From Carettochelys insculpta (lineage: Eukaryota; Chordata; Testudines; Carettochelyidae), in the NCBI RefSeq assembly GCF_033958435.1, contig NC_134137.1, forward strand, positions 225,597,501 to 225,661,500: a stretch of 64,000 nt of DNA. The letters run 5' to 3'. Below the pieces are notes generated by a model. The model searched no databases, had not been told where the DNA came from, and was given only the letters and a program-made list of their open reading frames with translations. Below, one piece after another: positions 24,182 through 37,212 of this stretch. The translations under genes were made by a program, and so were the position numbers. Each line of letters begins with the position of its first letter. Position 1 is the first letter of the stretch.

Positions 24182-25141
24182 TGTTAGCCAATGGTCAGGT
24201 GAGATGCCACTATGTCCTTGTATTAATATGAGATTTCAACTGCCCGGGGCAGAGCCCACCAGTGACCAGGCTAAGAGCTGCTGAAAAGCAACTAGGTTCT
24301 TTGTTTTTGTGTTTGGCTGGGCACAGTAACAGGTGGAGTCAGGTTACCACTTAATCAATTACTTTGTTTATTTATCTAACAAGTTAAGCTCTTACTGTTA
24401 CAATGTTGCTTTATTTGTTACCTAGCAAGTTAAGCTCTTGTGGTTACAATTATTACAAGGTTTATACTTTGATTACAAATAACTAGCATGCACTCTAGTT
24501 CATAGATCTATACTTGTTAAATGTGCGCAAAAGAAATAAAAAGTAAAATACCTAGCAGGTCTTCCTCACCCCTGCATTATCAACGTGGCTTGGCCCGTTT
24601 CCCTCAATCCCTTGGGAAGAAGTCCTTTGTCCTTTTTTTTCCAGGAGTCGAGCGTCCTCAGGGACCTGGGGAGACCCCCACTCTCCTGTCCGGCAAGAAA
24701 GATGATTGCAGCTCAAATAGGGGGTCTGCTGGACCCCTCTTTATACCCATTAAGTCATGTAGGCTTCTTCCTTGGTTTAATTGAATTAAACTGTCTGATA
24801 CTGGGTCTCACAGGGAGTTCAGGGGTGTAGTTTACACCTGTGAGGTAGAGACAATTAAGGGCATTTGTGTCTTAATGAGCCAGAGATTTTTCCTCTTCCA
24901 GTCTGGGACCGTGTGGGCGAATCAACTAATGGTAATTAGCCAAGGGCAGTCTGAGGCCCGGCTGTTAATTAGCCCATTGTTCTTTGCTTTGCTCCCGAGC
25001 TTCAAAGGCCATGGCTAAGATAAGCCCTTCTGTGCTCTCAGGCATTCCAGGGCTGGGCTATTCCTTTTACCCTTTCATGCTCTGAAGCACCTAGGGAAGG
25101 CAAGATGGAGTAGAGCAAAAAGGGGGTTCTGTCTGGCTACA
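24182..25141 (-). mobile_element. Solo LTR, 960 bp, 5-bp duplication CTAGG
   Basis: The block starts TGTTAGCC and ends GTCTGGCTACA, a TG..CA-type LTR with short inverted ends. CTAGG flanks both sides exactly (24177-24181, 25142-25146). A minus-strand TATA box lies at 24737-24745 (complement of CTCTTTATA) and a minus-strand AATAAA is near 24366, so transcription would run leftward. It shares ends and internal pieces with 52999-54057. No internal retroviral or gypsy coding region adjoins it, so it is a solo LTR. The 5-bp duplication fits Ty3/gypsy or some endogenous retroviruses. Confidence 0.85.
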
Positions 25142-25536
25142 CTAGGGTTGTCTAAATTACATTAGGGCCCCCAGAGCAGGTCCAGATAAGGAACACTCAA
25201 AGATGGGTTAAAACCACCATGGCATCTCCTCTCCTAGGCTACAAGTTCAGACCCTTAAGAGGTAAAGCACCAGCTCTCACCCTGCATGCTTACTTGAGAG
25301 GAGACACCATTATCATTCAGCCTTCTTAAAAGGCTTTTTAAAAATGTGTTGGTTAATCTTCCTAGGTCTATTGATAACTATCAGCATACGAGTGAGGTGT
25401 ATATTATACGGTTATTATTCAATACCTATTCACAAACACAGTTTGGAGAAAAGAACTCTGTGCTAAACATGCAGTTGCCACTGCCCTGGGAGTTAAGAGC
25501 CTAACGGCCAGATCTACATTTTACTGAAAAATCTGA

Positions 25537-25825
25537 GGTTATGTCTACACCAGGAAAAAAAGTTGATTGAAGATATACAATTTTAGCTACAGCAATTGCA
25601 TAGCTAGAACCGACGTCTCTACAATCAATTTAGCTGGCTGTCCACACTGAACAAGGTCAGTGGGAGAGTTTCTCCCATCAACCTCCCTTAACATCTCACA
25701 AGGAGTACCAAGGTCGACTGTGACCCTGAGACGTCGATTTTCACTTTCCTACCAGACGCGCAAAATAGAACTCTGGAAGATCAACCCTGAGGAGGTCAGT
25801 GTTCCGGGCTAGTGTGGACATAGCC
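25537..25825. mobile_element. MITE-like inverted-repeat element
   Basis: GGTTATGTCTACACCAGG at the left and CTAGTGTGGACATAGCC at the right are inverted. The interior (AATTGCATAGCTAG, GGTCAGTGGGAGAGTTTCTCCC) matches the elements at 3845-4135 and 34546-34821. The flanks TGA and TAA could be a decayed TWA duplication. Confidence 0.6.
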
Positions 25826-26096
25826 TAAGATATGCAATTCCAACTACAACAATTGCGTAGCTGGAATTGATGTTTTCTAATACCAATTTTTCTGGCTGTC
25901 CGTTCAGAGGGAGGTCAATGGGAGAAACTCTCCCGTCAACTTCATTTACTGTTCGCAGCAGTGAGGATTACCAGGGCCCGCTGTTGACCCCTGATGGTTT
26001 GATTTACTGTGCCCCCGCTAGGTGCGCTAAATCAAACCCCAAAAGATCAACCCTGAAGAAGTCAGTCTTCTGGAAAGGGTAGACTGAGTCTAAGAA
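25826..26096. mobile_element. Second, degenerate copy of the same MITE-like family
   Basis: It repeats the interior of the preceding element in the same order (CAATTGCGTAGCTGGAATTG, GTCAATGGGAGAAACTCTCCC, GATCAACCCTGAAGAAGTCAG) and ends near GGTAGACTGAGTC. The left terminal repeat is not preserved, so it is a tandem or truncated copy. Confidence 0.5.
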
Positions 26097-26394
26097 AGCT
26101 CACAAGCCACTTTTATGAGATTCCCAGAAGTTCTTCAGAAAAAAAAAATAAACAGGAATGCCATCTTTCTGTTCTTAAAAAACAAACAAAACCAGCAAGC
26201 AGGCCAGGGGAAAAACATTCTCTTTTACAAAACCCTTTACTCCCCATTCCTGTATCATAAAGGAGCAAAAAAGGCCAAAATCCTCTTTTTTATTTTCCTC
26301 ACCACAGGCACATATGAGAACTGTCTGAGTATTCTGTGTAATTACCATATTATTAGCATCAATATTTCACATGCTATATAAAATAACCCTCCTT

Positions 26395-27105
26395 GGCTAT
26401 GTCTACACGTGCATGCTACATTGAAATAGCTTATTTCTATGTAGCGACATCGAAATAAGCTATTTCGATGCATAACTTCTACACGTCCTCCAGGGCTGGC
26501 AACGTCGATGTTCAACTTCGACGTTGGCCAGCACCACATCGAAATAGGCGCTGCGAGGGAATGTCTACACACCAAAGTAGCACACATTGAAATAAGGGTG
26601 CCAGGAACAGCTGCAGACAGGGTCACAGGGTGGACTCAACAGGAAGCCGCCCCCTTAAAGGGCCCCTCCCAGACACAGTTGCACTAAACAACACAAGATC
26701 CACAGAGCCGACAACTGGTTGCAGACCCTGTGCATGCAGCATGGATCCCCAGCTGCCGCAGCAGCAGCCAGAAGCCCTGGGCTAAGGGCTGCTGCACACG
26801 GTGACCATAGAGCCCCACAGGGGCTGGAGAGAGAGCGTCTCTCAACCCCTCAGCTGATGGCCGCCATGACGGACCCCGCTATTTCGATGTTGCGGGACGC
26901 GGATCGGCTACATGTGCCCTACTTCGACGTTCAACTTCGAAGTAGGGCGCTATTCCCATCCCCTCGTGGGGTTAGCGGCTTCGATGTCTCGCCGCCTAAC
27001 ATCGATTTCAACTTCGAAATAGTGCCCAACACGTGTAGCCGTGACGGTCGCTATTTCGAAGTTGGCGCCGCTACTTCGAAGTAACGTGCACGTGTAGACG
27101 TGGCC
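26395..27105. mobile_element. 711-bp inverted-repeat DNA element (family A, copy 2) with CTT duplication
   Basis: The ends are GGCTATGTCTACACGTG and CACGTGTAGACGTGGCC. CTT lies directly outside both (26392-26394, 27106-27108). The central GC-rich segment includes AGCAGCAGCCAGAAGCCCTGG and GACGGACCCCGC. It is opposite in orientation to copy 1 and the same as copy 3. It carries repeated TTCGAAGT and TATTTCGA motifs and no coding frame of known type. Confidence 0.8.
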
Positions 27106-27108
27106 CTT

Positions 27109-30100
27109 AAGCACAGTGTTCTGGTTATAGGGTAGCTTCTTGCCTATATGGACAGGGAAAAAAATATGATTGTGCTGCATTAGAGAGTTGTGATGTAACC
27201 CTGGCTAGGCCCTGTCTCTGCTAGAGTTATGACCATGTCAGAGAACTCAGTGACAATACAGTTGCCCTTTGACTTGGGCATGGCACTTTGTAACATAGAG
27301 GATACCCAGTCTTGCTTCAGCCATGGCCACAAACCCTTGGGCTTGTCCCAGGCTATAGCCTGGTAAAAGAACACAGCCCCTGTCCCTTCTGCTCCATGAA
27401 ATGGAACAGTGTTGAACTGAGCCAAGGCACACCCTGCTCAGAATTGGGTCTAGACATAGCCTGAAGGAACCTAAAGGGGTGCTGAGTGCAGTGCATCCCC
27501 TGAAATGTTATATTTTAATCAAGTGTGCGGGGGGGGGTGGTTAATGAGATGCAATCTTGAGGCATGTTGTCTGCACCCACGCCTTTCTTACTCCATTTTT
27601 TTTTTTTGGTTCTGCAGGGGTGCAGGGGAGTTTACTTCTGAGATGTGTTAACACCAGCCTTCCCCACCACCAGCTCTGCTCAGCACTTTGTTGAAACCTT
27701 GGAGGAGTGCCCAGGTTGTGGCCATGTCTACCAAGATTCCCATTTCCTCAAAGTCTGTAAAAACTAGGGTCAGCGGCCATGCAGTGCCTCATGACTATGT
27801 GGAGTTTCACCTTTGGTTTTATTCACTGGCCACCAATCCTTAGCTACGGGAGTGCTCCTGGGTCCTGTGTTTTGAATCATTTGTTGGAAGACGACTTTTT
27901 CAAATCCGGGCTGTGCCATGCAGTTTGTCTAGCAGACAGAACGTTCAGGGTGAATGCTGGGTCCCCCAAAACACCTGTTGCCAGGACGTCAAACTTGAGC
28001 CATCACACACTGTGACAGTTCAGGGGAGGGAGATCTCACAAAAGCACAAGGGAAAATCCACCAGCATAAAATAGGGTTGTTTTCAAAACTGAGAGAAAAC
28101 AAATCCAGCTTGAGGAGATGTCCCTCTGAAGACACAATGCTTGCAGGGCTGTCTCTGCCTGAGACACTTTTGTACATTACACACACTGGGGTAGAGGTCT
28201 AAGTGGGAACACTTGAGTCTGCATTTCAGAGCTCGAGGAGGAACTAAGGCATCTCCTCTGAGGATTTGGGTACCTAGGTGCTGATTTTGGAATCTCAAAC
28301 TGGGCTGCATGTTTGGAAACTGGGGCCACAGAGTGTCATGTGCCAAGTTCTTTGGATAAACACCCTCTCCAGTGCCATGGAGAGGGAGGACATTACAGCT
28401 CCTGTGCCTCATAGGGTGTGTTGCTATGTGTTCTCTCAGACACTAGGAAGCAGGGCAGGTGGACTTTAAAGCCCTGGCCCCAGTAATGGAATCCATGTTG
28501 CCCTGGCATGGGGCATTGAGTTGATAAACAGACTTGGATCATATATGTGGAAGTCTTCTCCAGGCTTCTACAGAGCTTAAGAAGTGGAGAGGGATGAAGC
28601 ATGCTCAGCAGTGAGGAACTGTAAGTTTCCAATCATCCTGAGTAAGCAGATCAGCGGGAGAACACCACCGCCAAGAAACAAACCTTAAGGAGCTGGAAGT
28701 GAGGAGACAGTAAATGACAATTGAACGGCAGCGAAATGGACAAGGACCAAAGTTCGAGGAGAATGTTTGGCAGTGTGTGTAGAGAAGGGACTGTGTCCAG
28801 TCTAGGGCAAACCTTGTTCCACTGGTAGGGTAGGACACAGGCATCCTAGGAGAGAATTCAAAGAAAGGCAAGGCAATAGGAACTGAGGCTGAGCAAGATT
28901 TAAAGCACAAGTGTATGCACAGTGTGTGGCGGGGGTTGTTACTCAGGCTTCTACAGGAAGGTCCTCGAACAATCCTAAAAAAAATCCTTTGATCACACCT
29001 TGAAAACAATTTTTCCTCGCACCATTAAAAAAAAAAAAAAAAAAAGCCCTGGGCTTTCAATAACATATTGAAGCTTTTCATGGCTGGCAGAATTGGAGGA
29101 CTTGTTATGAACAACTGAGCCACACCTCTCCACCCCTGCAAAAAAATTGGTCAGGCAGATGATTTATGTACGTGTTGGCTTATTTAAATTATGGTCCTTT
29201 TCTGCCTGTTTCCTGTTTCTTAGCCTGAATCATCTGACATGTTTTTTGAAAGAGATTTATTTCCCTGTCATCCTACACTCTTCTAGATCTCACCAAGAGT
29301 GGCAGATCTTCCATTCACTGCTGAAATGTCATGTTTTTTTGTTCCCTGCATTTTTTTTAACTGAGGTTTTCAATCAGCAAAATAATCAGGTGCATAGTAA
29401 TGAAGGGGGTAAATTATAAAAAAAAGAAAGATGTTTTATGTGAGAAATACAGGCACCATTAAGTGTGCGTCAAGGTCCCCAGCTCTTCCTGCAGTTGTAG
29501 GCTTGGCACACTATGTGCAGCTGATTGCCTGAGACAGAACACAAACTCACTATAGAAGTCCAGGAAGCTCCTGAGAAAGGGGCCACTAAATATATCTGAG
29601 GAGCAGATAAGGGCCTTGTCTCTCTCTCATAGAGGTCTGCTCACTTTGATAGGAGCCAGTTTAAATGGGAAAGTGGAAGAGAAATGAAACAGCGGTACAA
29701 AAGGCATGAAAATAATGTAATGGGCAGCAAACAGAGAAACAGAGAGAGGCCCCAATCTGAGTATGGAGGGTCATTAAAGGGACATCATTTTCACCCTCTC
29801 ATTTGGAGGTGAAGTGAATAGGCCACAGAGACTGAGCTCCTCTCTTGCTCCTAGAAAGTGGCCTTCCAGGGCTGGGATGTGGCATATTGCTAGGGGAGCA
29901 CAAGGGAAACCTTGCTTTGCCATTGCCCGTGCTGTAACTCTCCAATATTCAGAGGTGGTGAGGCTCTAGGGTTATCAGTTGTCTGGGCTCTGTGGTCCCT
30001 CACTCACCCAAATGGGTGAGCCTTTCATTCTGGGGGACCCAACCCATCATCACATAGGGGGGGCTCCTTTCACAAGCACTAGACTGACACCAGCATTAAA

Positions 30101-31448
30101 AAGAAAGTGACCACCTTTGTGCCTTGTGAGTTTCTAGTGATAATGAATGAGCGAGAGAAGGGAAATAAAAGAGCTGATTTAAGATCTTTCATTTTTCCAT
30201 GGTACCAGAGTGTCCATGTGCTAGGAGGGCAGGGTCATTGCCAAGAGGAAAAGGAAGTGACATTGTACGGTGAAAGCCATTAAGTAAGGAGAATTGTAGA
30301 ATTTGGTTTAAGTCTTGCTTGGGTCTAAGTAAAGCAACAGAGTTGCTTTGAACATTATACCTAGTGAATGTTTCTATCTAGATTCTTACATGGCCCATAT
30401 CACCATAGTAACTGTGCATCTCCCTGGCACGGGTGGATTGTTGATTCCCACAGAACCCTTCAAGAAAGCAAAGTATTATTTTCCCCATTTTACATGTGAA
30501 GAGGCAGAGAGACTGAGGACGGCTCTACACTATAGACAGCTTGCTGGCATAGCCATGTTGGTCAGGAGTACAACAAGGTCTGGTCGTTCACTGACAGAGC
30601 TGTGTTGGCCAGAGGGAGATGCAGTTATATCAGCAAAACTGTGCTTCAGCTAATATAGCTTAATTTACTTGGGAAGCTGGAATAAATGATACCAGCAAAA
30701 GTACAATTAGGCAAATCATGGGAGGTGCACAGAGGGGGGCACATGACCTCCCCATGTAACTCTGCCCCACCCCCAGGCTGGCCCCTCACACTCTTCCCAT
30801 TCCCAGAACTGCAGCGGTGAAAGAAGCAGGATCTAGGGCTGCCCTTCCACACAGCTATGTCTGCTGGAGCCTGTACAGCCCTGCCAAAGTAGAAAAGCCC
30901 TGTGGTCCCAGGAGCTGGAGTGGTGAAATGAACAGAATGCCAGCAGCAACTCCAGTGTGGCTGATGCAGTACCACCCCCAGCCCTGTCCCCCAGGAGCAC
31001 TATATAAACCCCAGTGATGCAGCTGTGTGAAAAGGCTGGGAGTGGCACAGCTGTGCTGAGGGAGCTGCCAGTGTGGGGCTATCATTCTGCTCCATTTCCT
31101 TGCTTAATGTGCCCCCTCCAGCATCTGTCCACATGAGAAGCTCTTTCCCAGTATAGTATACAAGAGTAGCTATACCAGCAAAGTGTTCCTTGTGTAGACA
31201 CAGATGGACTTTTCTGCACTTGAAAGATTTGCCATTATAGCTATACCTGTTTAGCTATGCTGGTAAACTCCCCTAGCGTAAACACAGCTTAGGCCATGTC
31301 TACGCTACAGGGACTATAATGGCATAGTTGCAGTGCCAGTGTAGCCCTATAGGGCAGATACAGCCTCCAGCAATGGGCAGGATTTTTCCATTACTGTAGA
31401 AAAATGGCCTCACTGAGTAAGGTTGACAGAAGCATTTGTCACAGAGCC
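27109..31448. other. Intergenic, mostly unrecognised
   Basis: Scattered short frames on both strands have no family match by eye. It contains a poly-A run (about 29026-29045) and an antisense MIR-like trace at about 30440-30520 (TTTTCCCCATTTTACATGTG, GAGAGACTGAG). No gene or bounded repeat was seen. Confidence 0.4.
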
Positions 31449-31560
31449 ATAGAAATGTAGGGCTTGAAGGGTCCTCAGAGCCCAGTAAGTCCAGCCCCCT
31501 GTACTAAGGTACCACCAAGTAAATGTCCAACTAAATTCTTCCACTGACCTACCTGCATCT
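31449..31560 (-). repeat. CR1-like 3' end relic
   Basis: CATAGAAATGTAGGGCTTGAAGG, GTCCTCAGAGCCCAG and TCCAGCCCCCTG match the antisense 3' end of older CR1 or CR1-tailed SINE copies. It is a short fragment. Confidence 0.45.
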
Positions 31561-32295
31561 ACAATGGGGTTAGCTATAGCATTCAGGGTTGCGGATTTTG
31601 AGATGGCTGAGTGCCATAGCTATACTGGTCTCAGTGGTAAATATAGACCAACCCTCTATGGGGAAAAAGAGAAAAACAAAACAACAAAAAATTTTTGCTG
31701 CTATAGTTTAGACCTGTGGCTCCCAGAGTACTCTGCCCGTCTCAGGAAGCCGATTTGTCATGCATACCCTGAAGTTTCACCACACTTAAAAACGACTTGC
31801 TGACAAAATCGGGTATAAAATACACAAATCTCACAAAATTGCTCACTTTTTCATTTTTAAGCATAGAACTACAAAATATATCCATTGGAATATAAACATG
31901 GTACTTGCATTTCAGCATGAAGTACTGTACCCAAATTATGGAGTGCGATTTGCTTATCTTTTGTTGACAGTTCCCCACCCTTTAGACACAGCCTCAAAGC
32001 TCAGAGGAGGTGAAGACCAAGCTATATCCCATGTTAGGATGACAGTGTTTTGCGGAAGATCCCACAAGTAGAATATCAGCGAGTGCTGCAGTCAAGTTTG
32101 AGATACACAGAGTTGGGAAGCGTGGAAAGGGGGCTGGAATAAGGGAAAACATGCAAGTTCAGCATGTGGGGAGGACCTTGCAGCCCCTAGATGCAAGCAG
32201 CGTATTAGCGTTTGAAGTTCATGTTCCCTACAATGCATTGGCGTCACCAAACAATGAATATTAACATTTCCTGTTGTAATAGCAGAAAATAATGT

Positions 32296-32330
<35 letters not shown>

Positions 32331-34545
32331 GGAAGTCGTTTGCAATGGTGGTTTGTTTGTTATGAATAGTACTGGGGCATTATTAAATATGCTGTGAACC
32401 AGTCAGTACAGAAGTTAGCCTGCTTACAGTGCAAGCAGCTGCTGCCTTCCAAGGAACAGGTAGTGACTTTAAAACAAAGAATGACTTGCAGAAGGAGCCT
32501 CTGTTCCAAGTCAGAAGGTTTCCAAGGTCCTTTTCTTGAGGACAGTGTTTATCTGATTCTAGAGCCATGATGGAAGTGCAAGAAAAGGTAATATAAAATT
32601 TCTTTCCTCTGTGCCTGTGGAGGCTGGAGGTGTGATGGGGGCATGAGAAGGGGGAATAAGATGGAGAGGAATGTGGTTACAGTCTCTAAATTCCTCAGAT
32701 CACGGCTTCTCCACCTCAGCTTGGTCATAAGATGACATTATCCTTAAGGCTGGTGACACTCAAAATGGAAAGTGACCTGTGAAGTAGCCGCTAAGAGATA
32801 GGAACCAGATTTGGCCTTGCTTACTCCTTAGGAGCCATTACTGATGAGTTGCCTGTCTGTCCTCACTTAGGGAGGGGGCACTACAATCAAGGGCGTAGCT
32901 GAGTGGGAGATGGAAGGGTAAGAGTCTGTTCCGAATCACAAGGTGGAGCAGGAGGGACCAGGAAAGGATTCAGAGAGCTGAACACCTGATTTGTCACTTT
33001 CTGAAATCTTTCTCCTTTCAATTCTTCCTCACAATGAGTTTTGCATATGTTTTGATTTACTCCACTGACTGTTCTAGGAGGGAGGCCCATCTCAGGCGCC
33101 AGGCGACTGGCAAAGAAGTGCTAAAGCAGTAAATCCCAAACTGCGGATCACAGAGCACTTAGTCTGTGGTGAGCTGGCTTCCGTAGTTCTAATACTCCTC
33201 AATGTTTCCACCTGCTGCTAAATCAGATTAAAATAAATTAAAATCACGTGAACAACTTTCCTAATGTTACTTTTCCATGTAAACTATTGCTGGGATTTCC
33301 ACAGGCGTGTGCCACAGTTGTGACTCAGAGGGTTGGATCCAGGCAACTGAAAACAGGAGAGAAAGTCTGGCCTGTGCAAGTGTGAATGCAAGGGTTAGAA
33401 GTGGGACTGCACAGGTCTGCCAATGCGAGGAGAGTCAGGGGCAGTTACCCTGGGGCCCAGCATTTCAAAGGAGCTTGGAGCTCCAGCTGCTGCCACTGCT
33501 ACTTTCACAGCGATGGTGGCCAGAGCTTCAGGCCTCTTTGAAGTGCTGTGGCAGTGCTGTTCTGCTGCTGAGCTCGGCTCTGAGGGGAGGGTCCAGTGCC
33601 ATGATCCAGGAGGTTCTAAGGGCCAACTGTCCTAAGCCCTGCCCCTTTCCCGGCCTGGAGCCAGGACCTCCCAGCTTGCTCCAGGGCCCCTGCTGGCTGT
33701 CAGCCCTGCTGGGGCTGCATGATGACAAATAGGTGAGACGGTGGGGGCAGGCTGATCGGGAATAGATGGAGAGATGAGGGCTGAGTGATGCTGAATGGGA
33801 GAGCAGATGAGTCCAACCCATGATGATGAATGTAAGATGTTCTGCACACTCACAAGAGGAGGGAGGGTTGTTACATAGACAAACGCTGTATTAATACATC
33901 TGTTAGTCTATAAGGCGCCACAAGACTTCTTGTCATTCTCGAAGCTACAGACTAACATGGCTACCTCACTGATACTCTGTATTAATATGTGGCCCAGGAA
34001 TCGGGTGGCATGTGGGCTCTACTTTGGCAGAAAGGTGAGGGCACCCTGAACCAATAGTGTCATCAAGGATAAGTGTTACCCACTCCTAGGAGTTCAACGG
34101 GAATCACACAATTTTGGCCATGGGCTGCAGCCAGTCTCAAGATGAATCCAGAGGTGCCAGCCAGCATGGGAGAACTTCAGCCCTGCCTGTGAGGCTGGGG
34201 TCAGAAGTCCCATGTGATTGGCTGCCTTCCCCACTGCCCAGCCTCCTGGAGAAAAGCAGCCAATCAAGCGTTCCGCAGGAGGGAGGCAATGTTCTCTCCC
34301 CTCCCCTCAGAGTCTGAGAGGAGTTTGGGAGCGCTGGGAGAGCAGTGGCACCTTTCACACAGGGTTGGGTGAGAGGGAGCAGAAACAGCCCAGTTGTTCA
34401 CGGTTCCTCCCTCCTTTCCTCTCCCTTGTCCATCCCTGAAATCTCAAGCCTGGAAGGGAGAGAGCAGCAGTGACGGATCAATGGCGTTGGAGGTGTGGGA
34501 GCTGGAGCTTCCCCCACTCCTGCCCCGCCCAGCAAAGACCCATTA
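31561..34545. other. Intergenic with a GA microsatellite and a foldback-repeat arm
   Basis: A (GA)n run of about 28 bases lies at 32300-32327. A foldback-family arm (CTATAAGGCGCCACAAGAC, GCTACAGACTAACATGG) lies at about 33895-33975. CCCAAACTGCGGATCACAGAG at about 33138 looks like a hAT end without a partner. No gene was seen. Confidence 0.4.
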
Positions 34546-34821
34546 AGGGCAGGTCTCCACTAGGCCTTAAATTCAATCCTAGATGAGCAAATCCAGCCAC
34601 AGCAATTGCATAGCTGGAATCAACTTATCTGCAATTGACTAACCTGCCCATCCTCGCTGAGGGAGGTTGACAGGAGAAACTCTCCCCTTGGCGTCCCTTA
34701 CTCCTCGCAATAGTGAGGAGTACAGGGGTCGACTGTTGATCCCAGATAGTTTGATTTTGCACATCCCCACTCGGCGCATGAAACTGAACCCCAGAAAAGC
34801 TCGAACCTGAGTGATGTACCC
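34546..34821. mobile_element. MITE-like inverted-repeat element
   Basis: It shares interior blocks with 3845-4135 and 25537-25825 (AATTGCATAGCTGG, GAGGTTGACAGGAGAAACTC, CTCCTCGCAATAGTGAGGAG). The left end AGGGCAGGTCTCCAC and right end GTGATGTACCC are eroded inverted repeats; TTA sits on both sides (34543-34545, 34822-34824). Confidence 0.55.
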
Positions 34822-34824
34822 TTA

Positions 34825-36200
34825 GTTATGTCATGTGCTCACAGCTGCAGAATGGCCACATAAGGAGCAAGATGGGACTTGCCAATTGACTAGATCTGGA
34901 ATGGCCAAACTTACTGACCCTTCAAGCCACATATGATCATTTTCAGAAGTTTAAGGGCCGGGCATATTTGCCTGGGCTCAGGACAGAAGTCCCTATCGCC
35001 ACTATGCTGCTCAGAACAGGATCCATGAGGTCCTACCCAGCCCTGTCTGGCAGACAGCAAATAAAGTGAGGGCATAGGAGGCGCTCCATGAGCCACACTT
35101 TAACTATAAAAGAGCTTGCACTCCTTAGTTTGGCTCTTTATTGCCAAAAGCCAGTGACTACCATGATGAAGTGGAATATACTCCCAAAAGGAGATTGCAG
35201 CCAAAACCTCCTCTGCTCTTGGAAGCATGCATCCCACAATCACGAGCCCAAAGGAAGATAGCATGGCATGGGGCAGGCAACTGAGGGTCTTTACAGAGCC
35301 TCCAGAAGGGCTGACAGCTTCCTTCCACTCTTCCTCCGGGGAAGCAGGATAGAAATACCCACTACCCAACCCTCTTGAGCCCAGCAGCCTTCACTGGCTT
35401 TGCCATTAGCACATTGCTGCGCCAACGGCCCTCCGACACAACCCTCACAGAACTCAGAATTCACTGAAAAGAAATGTCTGTGTGGATTGGCTCCGGCACA
35501 GCAAACTCAACACAGGTAATTCACCTAGGGATAGTTTTTTCATGTCATCAGGCACATAACTCATTCATAAGACCCAATGGCCAGACCGCCCACCCCGCTA
35601 CCCTTCTCAGCACAATATGTCAACAAGGGACAGCCCCTGAAAACACACCTCTAACCAAGCCACTTGCCACCTTGCCTCTAACAAAGGAGTCAGCCCTGGG
35701 CTCTGCAGTAAGCAGGCACCCCAGGGATTATGGCAGACAAGTGCTGTGCTGCTTTTCACTGGCAACAAGGCCTGCTATAGTCCCACTGGGGAGGAAGTGA
35801 AAAGGAAAGAATCTCATTAAATGGTGTGAGGTACTTTTCTCCTCATGTCACGTTGGAGGTGAAATTACACTTGGAGGGAGGGCAACGGTGAAGCCCCCCT
35901 GGGATGTCCACAGTCCCGTGCACAAACTTAATTTCAGGCTCTGCTGAAGCTCTGCATTTTACAGATAGATGCACACACAGACAGGCAGCTGTGTGAAAAA
36001 GGAGACAGACAGGCCTTTGGCTGTGAAGACAGCCCTATGCCTAGTGCTTAAATAGCCACACTAGTATTATTTTTCTGCCGTCCTGGCCCCTGCCACGGCA
36101 TCTGAGCTCAGGCAATTTTAAAATGCCTGCCGTCTCCCAAGCACACTTTAGTGGAGAAGATTTTCGTCTAAGGGTTCAAGTTAGTTCCTCATTCCAGCCA
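34825..36200. other. Intergenic, no gene seen
   Basis: GGAATGGCCAAACTTACTGACC near 34898, with GAGCCACACTTTAACTATAAA near 35090, could be a decayed hAT-type element. Otherwise nothing was recognised. Confidence 0.35.
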
Positions 36201-36697
36201 TCATGGAATCAGAACTGGAAGGAACTTTGAGAGGTTTTTCAAGCCCAGTCCCCTGCACTCACGGCAGGGCCAAGCATATCTAGACCACGCCTCAGAGGTT
36301 TGTCTAACCTGGGCTTAAAAATCTCCAATGAAGGAGATTCTGCAACCATCCCAGGCAGTTTATTCCAATGTATAATCACCCTGACAATTGGGAAGTTTTT
36401 CTTAATATCCAACCTAAACCTACCATGCTGCAGTTTAAGCCCATTGCTTCTTGTCCTATCCTGAAAGAGTCAGGAGAAGAATTTTTCACCCTCCTGCTTG
36501 TTACAACCTTTTAGGTACATGAAAGCTACTATCATGTCCCCTCTTGGTCTTTTCTTTTCCAGACTGAAGAAACCAAGTTCTTTCAATCTTCCCTTGTGGG
36601 TCATGTTTTCTAAACTGTTTTTGTTGCTCTTCTCTGGACTTTCTCCAATTTGTCCAAATATTCCAGAAATGTGACATCCTGAAACGGACACAATCTA
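36201..36697 (-). mobile_element. Old CR1 LINE 3' fragment
   Basis: From the left the antisense text reads CATGGAATCAGAACTGGAAGG, then CCAGTCCCCTGCACTC, GGTTTGTCTAACCTGGGC and AATCTCCAATGAAGGAGATT, which is the 3' non-coding end of a CR1. The right part translates on the minus strand to the C-terminal CR1 ORF2 motif LKELGFFSLEKKRPRGDMI. It diverges from the younger copies at 46771-51308 and lacks the 8-bp tail. Confidence 0.75.
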
Positions 36698-37204
36698 AAT
36701 TCTTCCAAGCTGCATGGGTCTTCCTTCTGGTTTAACAAAGTCTTCAGGCAAAGGCTCGGGACATGGCCATATAGTGTTATCCCTTTTTAACCCAATTAGC
36801 TCTGTTTTCTGGAGCTTGTGGATCGTTAGATTAGCAGTGGAAAAGGATGAGTCAAGTGTTTCTTTGATACAATCTTACATACCTATAAACAATGTACGAA
36901 GTCCTATTTTGTTTGTATACACCCAGGTAACCAACAGGAGACAGTTTCTTTGCTCAATGTTCTAAATCATTTTCTTACACCAAAAGTTCTCTCTCTCAGC
37001 TTTCTTTCAGTGTTACGTTACCAGTGCTTCTGTGGCTGTGGCCTTAATTTTCCACTTCTTTTCTCTCAGCTTCTCGCTGGTGTTTTTCACAGATGTGCTC
37101 ACCCATAAACGCACACAGCTCCATCAGTTAATGCCTTAGCAGCCCTTGCATTTCCTCTGTCAGTCCCCCAAGCAAAACCCCTTGGTCCACATGGGTCAGC
37201 TTTT
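36698..37204. other. Intergenic, nothing recognised
   Basis: No open frame, repeat end or RNA gene was recognised between the CR1 fragment and the hAT element. Confidence 0.4.
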
Positions 37205-37212
37205 ACTTAGAC

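Noticed and set aside
24182..25141. Possibility that this LTR and the one at 52999 bound a single 29-kb provirus
   Set aside because: Each is flanked by its own different, perfect 5-bp duplication, so they are independent solo LTRs.
32300..32327. (GA)n tract as a possible functional GAGA site cluster
   Set aside because: It is an ordinary microsatellite far from any recognised promoter.
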